Counted from the stretch's first letter, positions 14,150-28,891 are shown. The stretch: 64,000 nt of DNA from Chromobotia macracanthus (GCA_036877525.1 JAZGTH010000071.1:2082001-2146000), one strand, 5' to 3'. The notes: generated by a model not told the origin, from the letters alone. Numbers and translations: made by a program.

Positions 14150-15430
14150 ATGATGTTACTGTTATGGTGGCATCCAAAAGCATTGTTTTAATCATGGTAA
14201 AATGTCAAAAAAACATTGTAAATATCATGGTACGTTTTATAAGTGTATGAATACAGGAAAACAAATGTGTTTATGATGGAGGGATCACAGCTGGATGAGA
14301 AGAAAGACAGCAGGCAGGTGAGAAAACTGAGGAGTGGATTGACAAACTGACATTTGCCTTCGGGTGGTACGGAGAGAACAGAACAGACACGCAACATATA
14401 TTACATCACAGTGCTGATCTTGGACCAGCGTGTGGTATCTGTTGCAATCATTCTGTTAAACTAGAAAAGTACCAAGAGTACCATGGAATTGCCATGGTAT
14501 TTCGGACATATATCATGGTACTTTTTTTGATTCCATGGTAATAACTTTGGTATTTTTGGAAGTACTTTGAAGTTTCATGTAAATATTACGCTCTGTGCAT
14601 CACAGTGTCATGATATACTTCAAAATACCACGGTTTTACAATCCGATACGTCACTGTACCGTAGTACAGCCATTGTATTTTACATAAAGACCTTATAACT
14701 CCACAGTTTTACTCTATATGGCATTGTAATATTTACTGTTAGCTTGCTGAGCAAATAAATATTGTCAAGTATTTCAGAGATTTAAAAGCCGCATGAAACA
14801 CAACAAGAAAGCACAGCATGACACTCTCTCGCTCGCTCACCCTCTTTCTTTCTGAACACTTCCTGTGTACACAGAGGAAATTAAGCAACACGTTTAACAG
14901 GTTTCACTTGCTTACGATGCCGAGTGATCCAACAGTGCGCGTTCCAACACATACATAAGTACATCAAAATTCAGGAGTAAGAAATAAAAAAGCTGCCATC
15001 GATACATTTATCAATATCATTGCCACCACCCCCCAGGCTACAGGGACGCAGTGAAAACCCCAAACTTACGAGTTTCAATACGGCCAATACATTCAGAGCA
15101 ATGCATTTCAGAGACGATCGCTGAATGCAGCTGCTCTTCGTATAACTCTGACTACTCTAGCTAACAGAAAGTTTTCATAGTAAACAATCAGAAATATTCT
15201 GAACAACCTCACTAAATCACGGTATTGTACCAAAATGAATGATTGGTTCTGTGGTATTTACATGTAAATGAAAACTTAATAGACAAAATAGAAAAAAAGA
15301 TGTCAGTACCACAGTAATTTTAAAGTATTTTTAATTTATTTTACACATGGCATTGTTACACTGATCTAACCACGGCAATGAGGGAAAATATGGTGAAAAT
15401 ACCACAGTTAAACCATAATTAGGTTGGTAA
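14150..15430. repeat. Region rich in CATGGTA/TACCACGG repeat remnants
   Basis: Short related words (ATCATGGTA, CCATGGTA, TACCACGG, TACCACAG, GGTATTT) recur on both strands across about 1.3 kb. Clusters lie near 14.16-14.24, 14.46-14.66 and 15.22-15.43 kb. They look like diverged copies of one palindromic, non-autonomous element. Boundaries are approximate and no autonomous relative was identified. Confidence 0.45.
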
Positions 15431-16679
15431 ACTTTAATATACGGCTGCGAGTTTATAACAACCGTTAAAATCTACCATCCAGCAGTAACGTTTTTTCTGT
15501 TATTTCCCATCTGTGTTAGCATTTCATTTATCATTAATGACTAACACACAGGAGATGACTCAGAATTTATTTCCTAGCCCTCTCAAGGTCCCTGTCACCT
15601 CCACTCTTATTTTAATGGTCTGGAGGCATCCCAAATCTGCTGTTTTAGTGGGAGAACATCTGCTGCAAGATCGGCACTGACCAAGTGACTCAAACTTAAG
15701 TTTTATGCACACACTACGAAGAAAACACAGCATTTGGCGTCACGCACAACACACACCACATGAGTGAAGCTACAGAGCGCGTCTGCATGACACAGTCTGT
15801 TTGAAGAAGCTACAACCTGGAATTATCAGATTACTCATCACTGTTAGTGCATGAATCACTGTTTAAAGACTCAAAGATGTTTTTATACAATAGCCGCTCG
15901 CCTTTGTCTTTTTCCGCTCATCATCAGGTGCATGAATCCAGCTTTCTGGCTACCTCTGACATTATGGAAGGTTTCTCTCGAACCTTCCTGAAAAAGCGAG
16001 AATTCTGCTGGCTCTTTATCATTCTCGGGCCTGTCTCCACTTGAGTTGCCCAGCTCTGTGTTTTGACTGTGAGGATCTTAAAAACCCTGTTTTTGGTTGC
16101 TGATAGGCACAACTGTTGATACTATCAGCAATTGAAGTAAAGGGCGACGCTGCAGCGCTTGTTGTTTTGCCATTACAAGCTTTTCGAAAGCTCCTGTGGA
16201 TTAGCAGCGGAGCTGCAATGCTTCTCTTTCTCGAGTGAGCAAAAAACTGTTTGTTTTAACCACATGCGGTTGTGACTCGCTAGACAGACAGAAAAGAAAA
16301 AAGGTTGTCATAGTTGCCTGTGTATCATGCGTTTAACGGATCGTATCAAAATTATAGGCCACAAAAAATGAAACACAGCCGATTTGAATGATGGAAAAGC
16401 AACTTTCGCATTAGTGGGCGACCTGGTTTGCATAAGAGTGCAACGGGGTAACAGGTTACGTGTGGCAGACTATAAATAGAGTAAGAATCACCTGAATGAG
16501 AAAAGACCTCGGGCAACATGGCTACAAAGAGCCTTATTATGATGGTATTTGAGATGAGTGTCACAAGAACGTGTTGAGAAGACGTGTGTCTCTTTGGAAA
16601 CTAAGAAACGAGCTGCTACAACAAGATGACCCTTGAGAGACATGGTTAAATAAATCTGGCCTGCAACACTGTAAAATGT

Positions 16680-16713
16680 AAGATAAATGCATTTGCAAGA
16701 TAAATGCATTTGT
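16680..16713. repeat. 17-bp tandem duplication
   Basis: AAGATAAATGCATTTG(C/T) occurs twice in direct succession. Confidence 0.8.
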
Positions 16714-19700
16714 CTCTTGCATTAACACATGAAAGTAATGCACGTATGTAAACCTGTGCACGCACAAGCTCAGATTCGGACCCATGTCGAATATTTTGTT
16801 TTACAGCAAGACTGAGGACTAAACGATCACATCAAAGGGTAAAAAAAATGACTAAAGGAATCTCTCGTATTTACAGACGTGATAGGTCAGGTCACTGGGC
16901 AGTAAAAGAAGCAGAAAATCGTTATTTTCGCTCTTCTAACTTTCCGAAACTTTGGTGTCGGTCTCCACTGATTCCCGCCAACACAAATATTAGCATTCCG
17001 AGACCGTTTGTCTCATCTCCCACCAACAACGAAAGGGCAGGCGAACTGTTATGACCAAGAACAACAGGAGACAGAGAAAACAAACAAAAACAAATAAGGG
17101 CAGAGAAAACAAAACCTCAAGCAGGACAATAGTGGACCACGTTTCCAAGGTCTCAGAAGTAAAATCAGATGTTTTTGCAATAGAGGAAGCTAGAAGAGAT
17201 AGAATACTGAGGTTCAGAAGCCACACAGAAACAGGTCTAACAGTACTTACACAGCGGCTTAATAAATGCTGTAAAATATATTGTTTATTGTTAGTTCATG
17301 TCAGCTAATGGATTAACTAATGTTAATGGATCATTAATGCAAATGGCTCCCTGTTGTAAAGTGTTACCGAAGGATTTTTACGTTTTCTCTGAACAGAACT
17401 TCTCACACTTGAGTTTTCCCAAAAAACTTCAATTCAATCAAGCAAAATCTGTCGTGATGCTGCCAAACTGGGTGCAGTTTCCTGTCCCATAAACTGGCTA
17501 CATTTAACAATACAGCAGCCAGTCAAATCTGTACTGACAGAGAATGCTGTGACATCATAAGGTACTAAATAATACACTCTTTCTTAAACATTCGAGTTTG
17601 TGGCCTCATTTGGGCATTTTTGGGGAAGAAAAGCTTGACTGACACAGTTTTCCACCTCTGTGAACTCCCACACACACACACCAAACACTGCGCACATCTG
17701 CAGAGTACACTCAGCTGCTGGTAAAGGCTAATGGTATGGAAAAAGACATTCGAGGTCCCACCCAAGAACAAGTGGAAATGAGGCTGAGACACGAAAGATG
17801 AGTTAGTCCCGGTAAACTTCCTGTTTCAAAGACAGATTTTATGAGAGACCCCAAGTGGCCTGGAGAACTCCACCACCTGCAGCGCCCCCATGGCGTGCCG
17901 GGATGCCTCAGGGCTCAGTGCTCTCACCCCTCCCTTACTCAGCCCTGCCATCTTTTTACCGTCAGGAACGTGGTGATCTCAGCCTAGATAAGATGCAGAA
18001 AATGCAGCACAAAACAAGAAGCGCACAAGCAGAAAACAGTCACTTTATGACCTCTCTCTTTTCAACAGGGATCTTTCTGTTTGTGTCTTGCTTTCTCTTT
18101 TCTGTTGTATTCTGGGCGCCTCAACAGTAGTTTTGAAACCACCCAATTCATCCCCAGGGTCAAATCCGAGCCAGACCAGTGACACACCACATTAAACTTT
18201 AGACAAGGACCGTTCTGTGCAGCTTCTCCTCCAGTCCTGACCCTCCTCAATTCGCCGCACCAGTGCATGCTGGGAAGGCAACTTGCACAATGTGGCGTTT
18301 GTGCGGCTCGGCGTGGGACCTAATCCTACAGTATTTCTCAGCGCAACCTTCTAGATTTTCTGTCTCTGTGGCCTCTGAGGATGAGGAGACGCCAACAAGG
18401 GATTCCTTTCTCTGAGGAGGAGATGTGTGACCTGCTAGGAATCAGACAGGGAAGAATTCAGAGCCCTGGGAACGCCTGTCTCTCCAGTGACGAAAATAGC
18501 CATGCTGATTTAAGAGATACAGTACTCATGGCCTCCATCGAGTTAATATTGCTGGAGTAAAACTGAAAATAGTTTAGCATGGGCCAACGCACGTACCCAA
18601 AATTCTCTTTTAATGCTTTGAGATGTGATTTTCTGATATTACAGTAATTATTACCGGAAGCCAAGGATAAGATCCAGTGCCGGTCCAAAGTAAACACTCC
18701 TGCAGGTGACAGAGCAGCGTATATAACCAGACATCGCAAGACCAATAAGAGGTTGATAAAAGACAGGCAATACAGAAAACCAAGCCCCTTCATTCTGTGC
18801 ATCAGAGACATTACACTGCTTTATCCCACAATGCTTTGCGTTTCCTGTCTCTTACTACACATACATTCATCTGTCTGTCTGGTTACTAAGGAAGTTCCAC
18901 ACAAACAAAGCATAAACACATTTTTACGAGTTTTTTTTTGTCTCTCTGGCTCTTAAGACTGACAACCGCTCTATGCAGCTGTGAATTTTGTGGGCAGGGC
19001 AAAAATAACCACGTCCATCTCCCCTATTCCATTTCTCCATCTCTTCTACTCTTCCCCAAATGCTGTTTCTAATTGTTGCTATTTTAGGACAACAATAAAA
19101 GGAAGCTCGGCTGGGGGGCGGCTGGCTGGCACACTTGAGTCTCAGCCAAACCTTTGGTGATCTGTTTATTTGGAGGGCCAAATCCAGATGAAAAATGGAA
19201 AGGGAGTGGGAGGAAAAGATGGGAAAAATTTCCACACAATGCACAGCTCAGTTCCTCTGAGGAAAGGGAAGTTTGAGCCTGGCAATGAAATTACGACAGG
19301 TTACAGACCTTTGGTAGGAAAACAGGTAACGCTTTCTGTTCTGCAAACACATCAGAAGTCCTGCTCTTTTCTGAACTGGGCCTCCCAAAATCCCAACCAG
19401 ATGAAGCAAGTTCTTAGCAAATGCAGTCTGAGTGCGTTCAGACAATCTTAACATGACTGAACACAGCAAGGAGTCCAAGACGGTGCCAGGAACTCCACGC
19501 GGCCTGATTCAGCACTTTCCACACTAAGCCCTGCCTGTCTGTCTTACCTGGCTATCGATGGTGCCAAGATGACTATGAACATATGTCCCGTACGTCTCTT
19601 TGTCCTGTGACAATGGAATTCTACGCATAGATTTCATAGCTGCCACGCTTACTCAGCAAGAGTTCAAGAACAGACACACGCTGCCACTATCAGGTTTAAA

Positions 19701-21529
19701 AACGAGATAACAGAGCCAAAGATAAACCGCTCTGACCTGACACCGGGTTCGAGAAGAGGGGTCAACGTGGACACGTCTTTCTCTAGAACAGAGATGCTTC
19801 TGCGATTACGTTCACATTCGTAGGAAAACAAAGTTAGAAACATTTTCATTGGTTACCTACACTTGTATTAGAATGCATGCTAGCAAAATCCAAATCCACT
19901 GTATCAGGATAATGTTAATAACTAACGCAAAGGTCACGTAAAGACACATCATTATAAGGGTGAAGTGTGAAATGCAACGTGTCTCCTGTCATTTTGTAAT
20001 CATCTAGAGGTGATAGCGAAGGACGTCAACACATTCCCTCATTGTACGTGTTTCAAGTGGTTTAGCTGAAGACAAAACAGTTTATTTTCGTAACAGGTGA
20101 ATGAATCTGCCAAACTGCAGTCGTCGCCTATACAAAACAGACTGTATTTGCAAAACAACTGTCTGCTTTACTGCCTCTACAAATGAACAATAAAGAACCA
20201 AACGCAGTACCAAACGAAACAAAACTATGCTCATTTCTGCAGCCTTTCTGCTTCTATCTTTTATTGTTATTTGTTTGTTTTAGTTGTTTATGGCATTTGT
20301 TGAGTACAAGCATTATTTTTGCAATTTTGTTATCTTTTGTATCTGTAAAACAATCACATAGACCTCCGACAGACATGAAGAGCGGTTCAACTCTGGGAAT
20401 CACTGATCTGGCCTTCCTTTGAGAAGTTTCTCCTCTGTATTATTCTTAGTAACCATCTGGATTAAGAGCCTTCCTCACTCCTCTTGAGGTCATCCTGAGA
20501 TGTTTTCAAGAGGCTGTTTTTTTCTAAAAACACGCAAACAAAACTGGCTACTGGCTAAAGATCTGAAGTCACACTACATAATTTGGAAAGAAGCACTTAG
20601 AGACAGGAAGAGAGAGGTCTTATCACTGCGCTCACAGCTCTTATCGCTGAGAAACTGATTCTGAGCTCTTTCACGGGTGGCTGTGTGAATCATTTATGAA
20701 ACCTTTTAGCCAGAAAAAGTGAAATGAAAGCAAAGCCAGCCCTAATTGTGATGTATGGTAGTGAATTAGGGACTCGAAACTGTGGTAGGACTTCTCATGT
20801 CATCTTTAGCTCCCTAGCAACTTCCCACAGATAAAACAAACAACATCTAAGCAACTAAGGTCATACGTCTAAGGTCATAAGTTGTTTGCACAACCTACGT
20901 GTGACAGGAATCTTATGCTTTGAAAAAGTGTCATCAGAATACGTAATATAAAATATATCAGATGATCAGACGCAGACTGAATCACGATTCTGAGAAGCAG
21001 TTTCACACATTTGGTTTCCCGAAAACGGTCAAGGGTTAGATGTGGAAGTTCAGCAAATAAAATCACAGCTTAGAGCGCCATTTGCCTCTAATGTACCAGA
21101 GAGAACCTCAACCACTGGTTGCAACAGTGAACTTATGAATCTACACAACTGAATGAAAGTGCACTGCTAAGCAACTAATGCAACTTAACAACAACTAATT
21201 AATTAACACAGGTTCGAATTGTAGATCGCATCACTTCTCCCACAGGTACCAAAAAACCTAAAATGTGTCTTCAGTTTAAAGTCATTTTGAAGCCAACATT
21301 TACCACACGTTTTACTTCTGTAACGCTACTAAAATAAATAAATAAACAAGTAGGGCAGCAGTCAGAAAGTCTTTTCCGGCCTTGATGACATCATTGGAAA
21401 AGAAATGTCGATAAGGGGGCGGAGCAAGTTATTACACTGTAATGAAACATAATGGAACAAACATTGTTTTGAACAGTTTGACTCAGAACATGAAAGACTG
21501 TGATTTGATTTCATGTTCAATGATCTCAC

Positions 21530-21717
21530 CATTAAAGAAGCTCTTGACCTTCAGGTATCCAACACTGAGTCTGAGGACCGACAGTTTGTCCAGCCGTGCA
21601 CGGACGTCCTCCGAGAAGGGCAGCAGGCTGGTGAGCTTGTCCAGCTCACTGTTTAGTCGATCCCTGTGCCGTTTGGAGGGGTTGGATTTCACACCATCAG
21701 GTGGAGGGGGTTTGGGC
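21530..21717 (-). CDS. ahr2: Aryl hydrocarbon receptor, coding exon 2 (bHLH domain)
   Basis: The exon spans 188 bases: 1 base, then 62 codons, then 1 base. It follows a TTTCAG acceptor and ends at a GTGAGA donor. It encodes protein residues 20-82. A proline-rich linker PKPPPPDG is followed by the AHR basic region VKSNPSKRHRDRLN, helix 1 (ELDKLTSLLPF), the loop and helix 2 (LDKLSVLRLSVGYLKVKSFF). Ser34, His37 and Arg38 correspond to human Ser36, His39 and Arg40, which contact the GCGTG core. NPSKRHRDRLN and DKLSVLRLSV are diagnostic of the AHR/AHRR family. From memory, GYLKVKSFF fits fish AHR2, while AHR1 and AHRR usually read SYLR. The main alternative is another AHR paralogue. The next exon was not found in the window, so the gene is partial here and should continue below position 1. 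Confidence 0.93.
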
Positions 21718-23809
21718 CTGAAAGGAGAGAGAAAATGAATGAAGATTTGGGTTCATCTGCTGGTGTGTGATGTCCGTTTCATCCTTCATTGCCAAGATGA
21801 ATAAATAAAATTGACTAAATTTATGACTAAATTAACTGAAAACTACAACAAATACACAAAAAACTGCTTTACATCTTCTACTAACCAGGTGCAGTGCAGT
21901 CAAGCCACAAGTGATAAAGCCTCTCTCAGGTTATTCTGAGTTTATCTTAATCGACCACAAACAGGACGAGTGGACTTCATTGGTCGCTCGTTTGACTTGT
22001 CAGTGCAGATGAACAAATTACTAATTGGAAACTTGTTGTGCCTGGTTGGGACACAATCGTTCGCATATCTTGAGGAATGCAGGTGACCAAAAGACGAGCT
22101 CAGAAAGAAACTAAGCTCTTAAAAGATCTGTGTGTATGATACACGGCTGATAAGAGCAATTCATAACTGATGAATCATTTGTTTTGCTACAAATTGTGCT
22201 ATGAATATCTGTAAATAAGGGTTCAGGCAGGACTTTTTTAGCTCTGTGACAGCGATACGTCAACATTTCTCTTATATTCCACCCGATCGCATTAAAACAT
22301 CTTCATTTCCTCTTATCCAAAATTCTTATCACCACAGGTGCATCACGTGAGTCGAGAGAGAGATGACAAAGGCACACGTTTGCTCTTGACAAAAAACACA
22401 TTCGCAAAGATCCATTGAATGAAATTAAAGTCTAATGAAAATCACATCAACAAGAACATCAACAAAATAGTTTTTATACAAACTCTTGTCACAGACTCCT
22501 TGGTCACATTTTCCTTTGTTCATTTGTTGGTTTCTTAACATTTTTATGTTTGTCGTTCTCATTTGCCTTAAGACTTTAAGCTGGTAAAGTACAGTTGATA
22601 AAACACAGGGTCCTGATTCTACATTTCTGATTGAATGTGACATGTCCTTAAACAGGTCATTCTTTCTAAATTAGATTTTCTGTTGGAAAAACAAAAACTC
22701 ACCAGATGCAGTGAAATATCTCCAGGATATAACTAATGATTTACATTTTGTTTTTTATTCATTTATTGTGAACGTTGCCAACAAAAACTCAGACTAAATA
22801 ATAACTTGGATTCAGGGTATGTAATGCTTGGAAAGCCTTCGCGACTATAAACTGCATTACTAAATATTTTAGAGTGCTTTTCTCTCGCATGCCTGAAACA
22901 TTACATACAAGTCTAAAAGTTCTTCACTTATCACTGCCTGACTTACCTGCCTGCTGTGGACAGGTATGCACGGAGCCAAAGTTACTGTTTCAATAATAAA
23001 CTGTAAATATATATTAATATGTATAATAGCAACAAGACACTGAGAACAGTCCAAACAGGCAAACCAAACTATAAACCTGAGATACAACACAGCCGTGATC
23101 AACATGCTAGCAGGTGGCATCTGATTGGACAAAAATCTGTCTAGTGCAACATGAGTCATCAATACATTTTTAACCAGTTTAATTTTGTCAAATTTTAGAA
23201 GTAAAAAACATATCAACAAAAATCCACTCACTAAGAGTTTTAACATAGTAAACCCGAAATTTAAACGTAAAATGACAAATTTTAGCACTTTAGCACAGCC
23301 TCTGATATAAAACCTGTTATCTAAGCTAGAGTTTTTCTTACTGGAATCACAGCCTTCAAAACTATGTCTGTAATTCAACCTCTTTCTGTCTTTTCAACGG
23401 CTGGCAGTCCAGCACACTCTGAACGGAAACTTTAGCCACCCGAGTTGGACCGTAATTATGTTTTCCCAGAAAGTAAAACTAACCTCAAAAAAAAAACTAA
23501 GTGTGCTCAGCTCTTTTCTTTCCGTTCGGCCCTGCGCGTGGCTTCACCTTCTATTACAGATCTCATGAGCTTCCATATACAGTATCTGACCATTGCAATG
23601 GGTGAGTAAGAGTTATTCCATTTACAAGCAACATCAACAGCTGTTTTAACTTTCAAAGCAATTAGCATTAATATAAAAATTTAGCCAATCAACACTATGA
23701 TGTTTTCAAGTCTTCAAATGCATATTTTTTAAAATAAAGTGATAAAATAACATGAAAACCTCAGCTAAGATCAAGAAACAAAACCATTAAAAATGTCCAG
23801 TTTCTTAGA

Positions 23810-24072
23810 CATTGCATTAACGTTACTGCTTGGTTATAAGAACGCAATTCAACGTTTTTCAATTCAACGTTTCAATTTAACGTTTTTTTATATTATGGAA
23901 CATTTTTAAAACATTCCTCTAACAGCTTAAAAACAACGCTTTGATATATGATATATCAATGTTAAAAAAAACAATCTACTAACACGACTGCAAGAACTTT
24001 TTTCATAACTTTGGAAGATCTTTTAGAGAACATTAGCCAATGTTCTGAAAACATTCCCCATTAGCTGGGGGT
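23810..24072 (-). mobile_element. MITE-like element, CCCAGCTAAC family, copy 1 (truncated)
   Basis: This copy shares, in order, blocks with the copy at 51338-51631: GACATTG(C/T)ATTAACGT, TTGATATAT(AT)GATATAT, ACTGCAAGA, and an end resembling TTAGCTGGG. The other terminus is not recognisable. It lies in AHR intron 1 and has no coding capacity. Confidence 0.6.
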
Positions 24073-26702
24073 CTCATGCACCCATGTCCAAGTAAACAGC
24101 TTTCAAGCAACATTACCGCAACCAACATCAGAAGCGCCACCTTTAGCCCTGTTCCACCAATAAAAACGAACGAATACATTAATACCAGGCCTCATGACAG
24201 AGCTACAATAGTAGTTAAAAAGTCCAACCAACCATAACCTCTTACTGAGAATAACTAATTGTTTTCAGCACTACAATGTTTGCAATTATCAATTCACTGG
24301 TTTTGTTCTCTCTGGAGAGGAACTGTACCATGAAACATTCCTCTGTACATTCTGACTGAATTACATCTGCTTAGTAGGAGTGGGTCGAGATCCACTGTGA
24401 TTCGAATTTGTTTTTCTGCCCTCTGTGCTGGTTGTGAAGACCTCCCACTTTACTGTGGTTGCTGAGGCTGGCGAGTGATTTTTTTCATTAAGAACATGCC
24501 TCCAGAGGGAACATCTGAAATCTCTCTTTCTCCTCTCATGCATGAGTGTCCCTGGTTGACCATGTGAGGTGTGACATCACAAATGTTTTCCTGCAGCAGG
24601 TCCCAGCATGCAACATGCTTTCTCATCTTGCCAGCGATACACAAAGGAGTCGGACCGTCTTGAGAGCGCACTCTTTGTTCTCCTTTTGTCTCTCGATTTC
24701 TCTCCCTGTCGTTCTTGTGTTCTGACGCTCTCTCAGTTTCTTTCTCTTCGTTTAATGTCTAAGTACATGTCCTTTTGTTTTTTCCTTCTGTTGTTTACCT
24801 TCTTTGCAATGAGCTTGAAAACCAAACAGGAACGTTTCAAAACGTTCAGTCATTGTTACCCAACAGCTTCTTCAGCTACGTGTCGTGTCGTTTGAAGAGT
24901 TTACTGAGGACACTGAGAAGGAATGATCTGAATGCTTTTGGAGGAAGTTTTGAGACAAGTTTTACTACAAATCCTACAAATTTTACTACAAAGCTCTGTT
25001 TTGATTTTACATGTTGTTAGAACTGTCTGATTGGAAAACTGCACGAAGATATTTACCTCAGTCTCAAGACAGCCCCCACCCGAACAAAACCCTAATGCTG
25101 CCTCTGACATGAAAACAGATCTAAGATCAGAAGAAAAAGGGCGAATTCAGCCAAAAGCGGTTGTTTTCCAGCCGATAAACCCAGCTGAAGCTCATCCACA
25201 TCTGGATTGGATCAAAAACCCGGTTGGGGGAAAAACACGGATGAAAAGTGGCTGGGATGGCACACACACTGCATCGCACTGCATCAGTTGTGACCAAAAG
25301 AGTCAGAGTCGGGCAATATTCACAATAAATTTACAATGATTTTGCTGGCAATAGAAAATGAAGCAGTTTGATGCACTTTTTAAATGGTCAATAGGTTTAC
25401 TAAAGCCCATGTTTCTTAAACAATTTCTTATTAGCTTAGTGATTTAGTTCAAACTGTGAAATAAATCAATTCAATTCAAATAATGGTTTACTGAGGGGAT
25501 ATCAGAGCACAATACACACACATTTATAGGATAGGATATTCTACATGTACAATACAGATATATTTTTAAGTTAAATCACCCAGCTTTAGTGTTAGCAGGT
25601 ACAAACTTTATCTGACCACAGAATCACACCACCATCATTATGAATCATCTGTCGTCCTCACACCTTCATCGAGACGAGATCTGTGAGTATTTGAGGTGAT
25701 GAAGAGACTGAAACTCTAGTCCATGAGGGAGGAACTTTCACGAAGGGAGTGCCTTGATACTGACCCAAATTTCTGTCAGCACTCATCAAAGCCCAGTGTC
25801 AAAGTACTGGTACCCGATCCAAAAATACTGTACCCATCTCAAAGACACTACAGTAAACATGCCGACTGGAGAGTGAAGAATGGCTGTTTCTCTGACTTAC
25901 AGCTTCAATAAATAGACCACTGCAAAAACACATTACATGAGTCAGGAACCAATGTCCAGTACTGGACTTTTATGAGGAAATCTGGTTTTAAAAGACGCTC
26001 CAGCCCTGCAGACAGTTCAAAACACAGCTTGACTTAAGTCAGCCTAATGACTTCTGTTAAAGAGCTGAGGTCAATTTTCCGATCTGGTTGCTCTCAGGCT
26101 TTGGAATAAATGCTACAATTTGTGCTCAGCTGCGCAAACTTGAGAATAAAACCACATGTTTAGGTGAAGGCGAGGTGACGGACACCCTGAATGGTCTTGT
26201 CAGGATTGTGTATGCTAACAACTGTCTGCCACGTTAGAAGAAATCGCTCAAAAGGAATCTGTCATCATTCACTTCCAAATCTTTAAAATGTAAACACTTC
26301 TCTTTCTTTATAAAGTGAATGGAGACTGGAGCTGTCAGTCACTTCACATTCTGCTCCATCTACGTTCTGGGTTTCACTACGACGTTCCATGACTTATAAC
26401 AACTTGCAATATAATTTTTTACAAAAAGTTTACTTTGCAACTTTTCTCAACTTTACAAAACCCTTTTTCAAGGGTTGAAACAGCATGCGCCACTGAATCA
26501 AGCACAGTGAGACCACTAATGTGCATTGTAAACAAAATACGTAGGGTCGACTTTGATTTCACGGGGACGTTGAAAACAACCCACTGAAGTGCCTGCTGTA
26601 GTTTTCAGCTGAAGGCTAAAGGTTAGACGGCTCATTTCTTGTGCCTTTGTTTTCGCATAGATTGGAAGTGAGGAAATCTTGACAAGGTTCTTTGGGAAGA
26701 AA

Positions 26703-27128
<426 letters not shown>

Positions 27129-28325
27129 CTACTGTTCTATAGCATTCCAGATTCCAGCAGCGGTGTGAAGCCAGGAGTCTGGTTACACTCGCTCTCAATA
27201 CCCTCTTTGTGTCAGACGGAGACTTCGGCTTTTCCTGCAGCTCACCTCTCTACCGGATCGCTTTAACGTCCATCAACACCCTTAAAAACGTGCTGCAGTT
27301 CAAACTCCAGTAAGCAGCTATTCTGAAGTGCGGACATACTGTGCAAAGGTCGCCCTTCAGCTCAATGACGGGCATAACATACACATAACCCGGCGGGTGG
27401 GCCCAACACTGTGGTCAACAGGTGGTGCTCTTACAGAGACGTATTTATGCCACATGAACTGAGATCACAGCAAGACGCAGAATATAAGCTAACACAAATC
27501 CTGTCTGTACACCAACATATGGGACCGAAATTGGAATAAAGCACTGGGTCTTTAAACTATAATTTAATTAACAAAACGTCTAGAAAACACCAGTCACATA
27601 TTCGTGTTATGAGCGCTTAAGTACACTGGAAACTATGAAACGTGCCCATGTGACCTTTAAAAGTTATTTCACCTCATCCGACCCTTCTGAACTCCTACAA
27701 TCGTCTTAACCCAATAAAATCAGACTGTTATCAGATTAATTGATCAGTTATCATTTGATTATATTTCTGATGACTTAGATAGGCCTGTTTAAACATTTAC
27801 CTTACAATATACTTTACCAGAGCCCTGAATAACACAAATACAAATTTCCCTTTGCTGCATGAACTTTCTTTCCCAAGCAACTTTCTTTTTTACTTCAAAA
27901 CAAACATATAAGACTTCCTACTCTTTTTCTTCACTGCAACGTGAGAAAGTGACACATCGGTCCCCTCCAGAGAGACTTTGTTAGCGATGCTGAATTCACC
28001 TGAAATTAAAAACCGATGATGAATGAAGTTGTCAGCATATATAACACGTATGGATGCCTGAAAAAAATACAACAAGCGTAAATACATCAAGAGCAGATGT
28101 CATGCGTCAGGGGTTTCCTATGCAAATGCATCGCAGGGCTGCATGTTAAAGGATTTGTTTGCATTTTTACGATTGCAATGTAATATTTCCATGTAAATGC
28201 ATTTGTGTAAAGCGTCACCTAATGAAAACTGCAACGCTTTTGCCAGCCGAGCGGTCCCAAAAAAACAAAAACCAAAGGCGGGTTGCGTAAGAGTTTGCGT
28301 GACTTTAAAACATGTTCATTTGAGG

Positions 28326-28372
28326 AGGGGAAAGAAAGAAAGAAAGAGAGAAAGAAAGAGAGAAAGTAAGAG
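28326..28372. repeat. (GAAA)n-like purine tract
   Basis: Imperfect GAAA/GAGAAA repeat bordering the CpG-rich patch in AHR intron 1. Confidence 0.75.
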
Positions 28373-28424
28373 GTAAAAACTTCTCATGATGTGAAAAAGC
28401 GGACATCGTATTACAATAACAGGC

Positions 28425-28600
28425 TCCCCCGGATCACCCCTCCCCCGGGTGAGCATCGCGTGAGAGCGCCGCGTTTCCCCGCCAGACCCGGAGCTGCACA
28501 CAGCGGCCCGGATCTTAACGTGACCCGCCGCGGCATACACGACCCGGTCCGGTCCGCAAAGAGATCACCAGGCGGACGAAACCAAAGCCAACGTTATATG
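28425..28600. promoter_or_regulatory. CpG-rich patch in AHR intron 1 with a full dioxin-response-element match
   Basis: This short GC- and CpG-rich segment sits about 500 bp inside intron 1, between the GAAA-rich tract and the TA repeat. TCGCGTGAGA at 28456-28465 matches all ten positions of the AHR/ARNT response consensus. A second, 9/10 site, TTGCGTGACT, lies nearby at 28295-28304. It may be an extension of the promoter island split off by the TA repeat. Confidence 0.45.
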
Positions 28601-28634
28601 ATGTTAAATGCAGAATATAAGAGGTTATGACACG

Positions 28635-28638
<4 letters not shown>

Positions 28639-28698
<60 letters not shown>

Positions 28699-28718
28699 TA
28701 TATATATATATCTGGTCC

Positions 28719-28751
<33 letters not shown>

Positions 28752-28789
28752 TTATATATATATGCGATGGTCCAAATGTATATATAATG

Positions 28790-28834
<45 letters not shown>

Positions 28835-28845
28835 GTTGTGTGTGT

Positions 28846-28891
<46 letters not shown>

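Noticed and set aside
21195..21250. GGTTCGAATTG resembling a tRNA/SINE B box
   Set aside because: No A box lies at the expected distance upstream.
21530..21717. Assignment of the bHLH exon to AHRR or AHR1
   Set aside because: Helix 2 ends GYLKVKSFF rather than the SYLR-type ending I associate with AHR1 and AHRR, so AHR2 is preferred. A tree would be needed to settle it.
23106..23120. CTAGCAGGTGGCAT resembling a CTCF core
   Set aside because: Only 12 of 14 positions match, including a mismatch in the second C. This is too weak beside the better sites.
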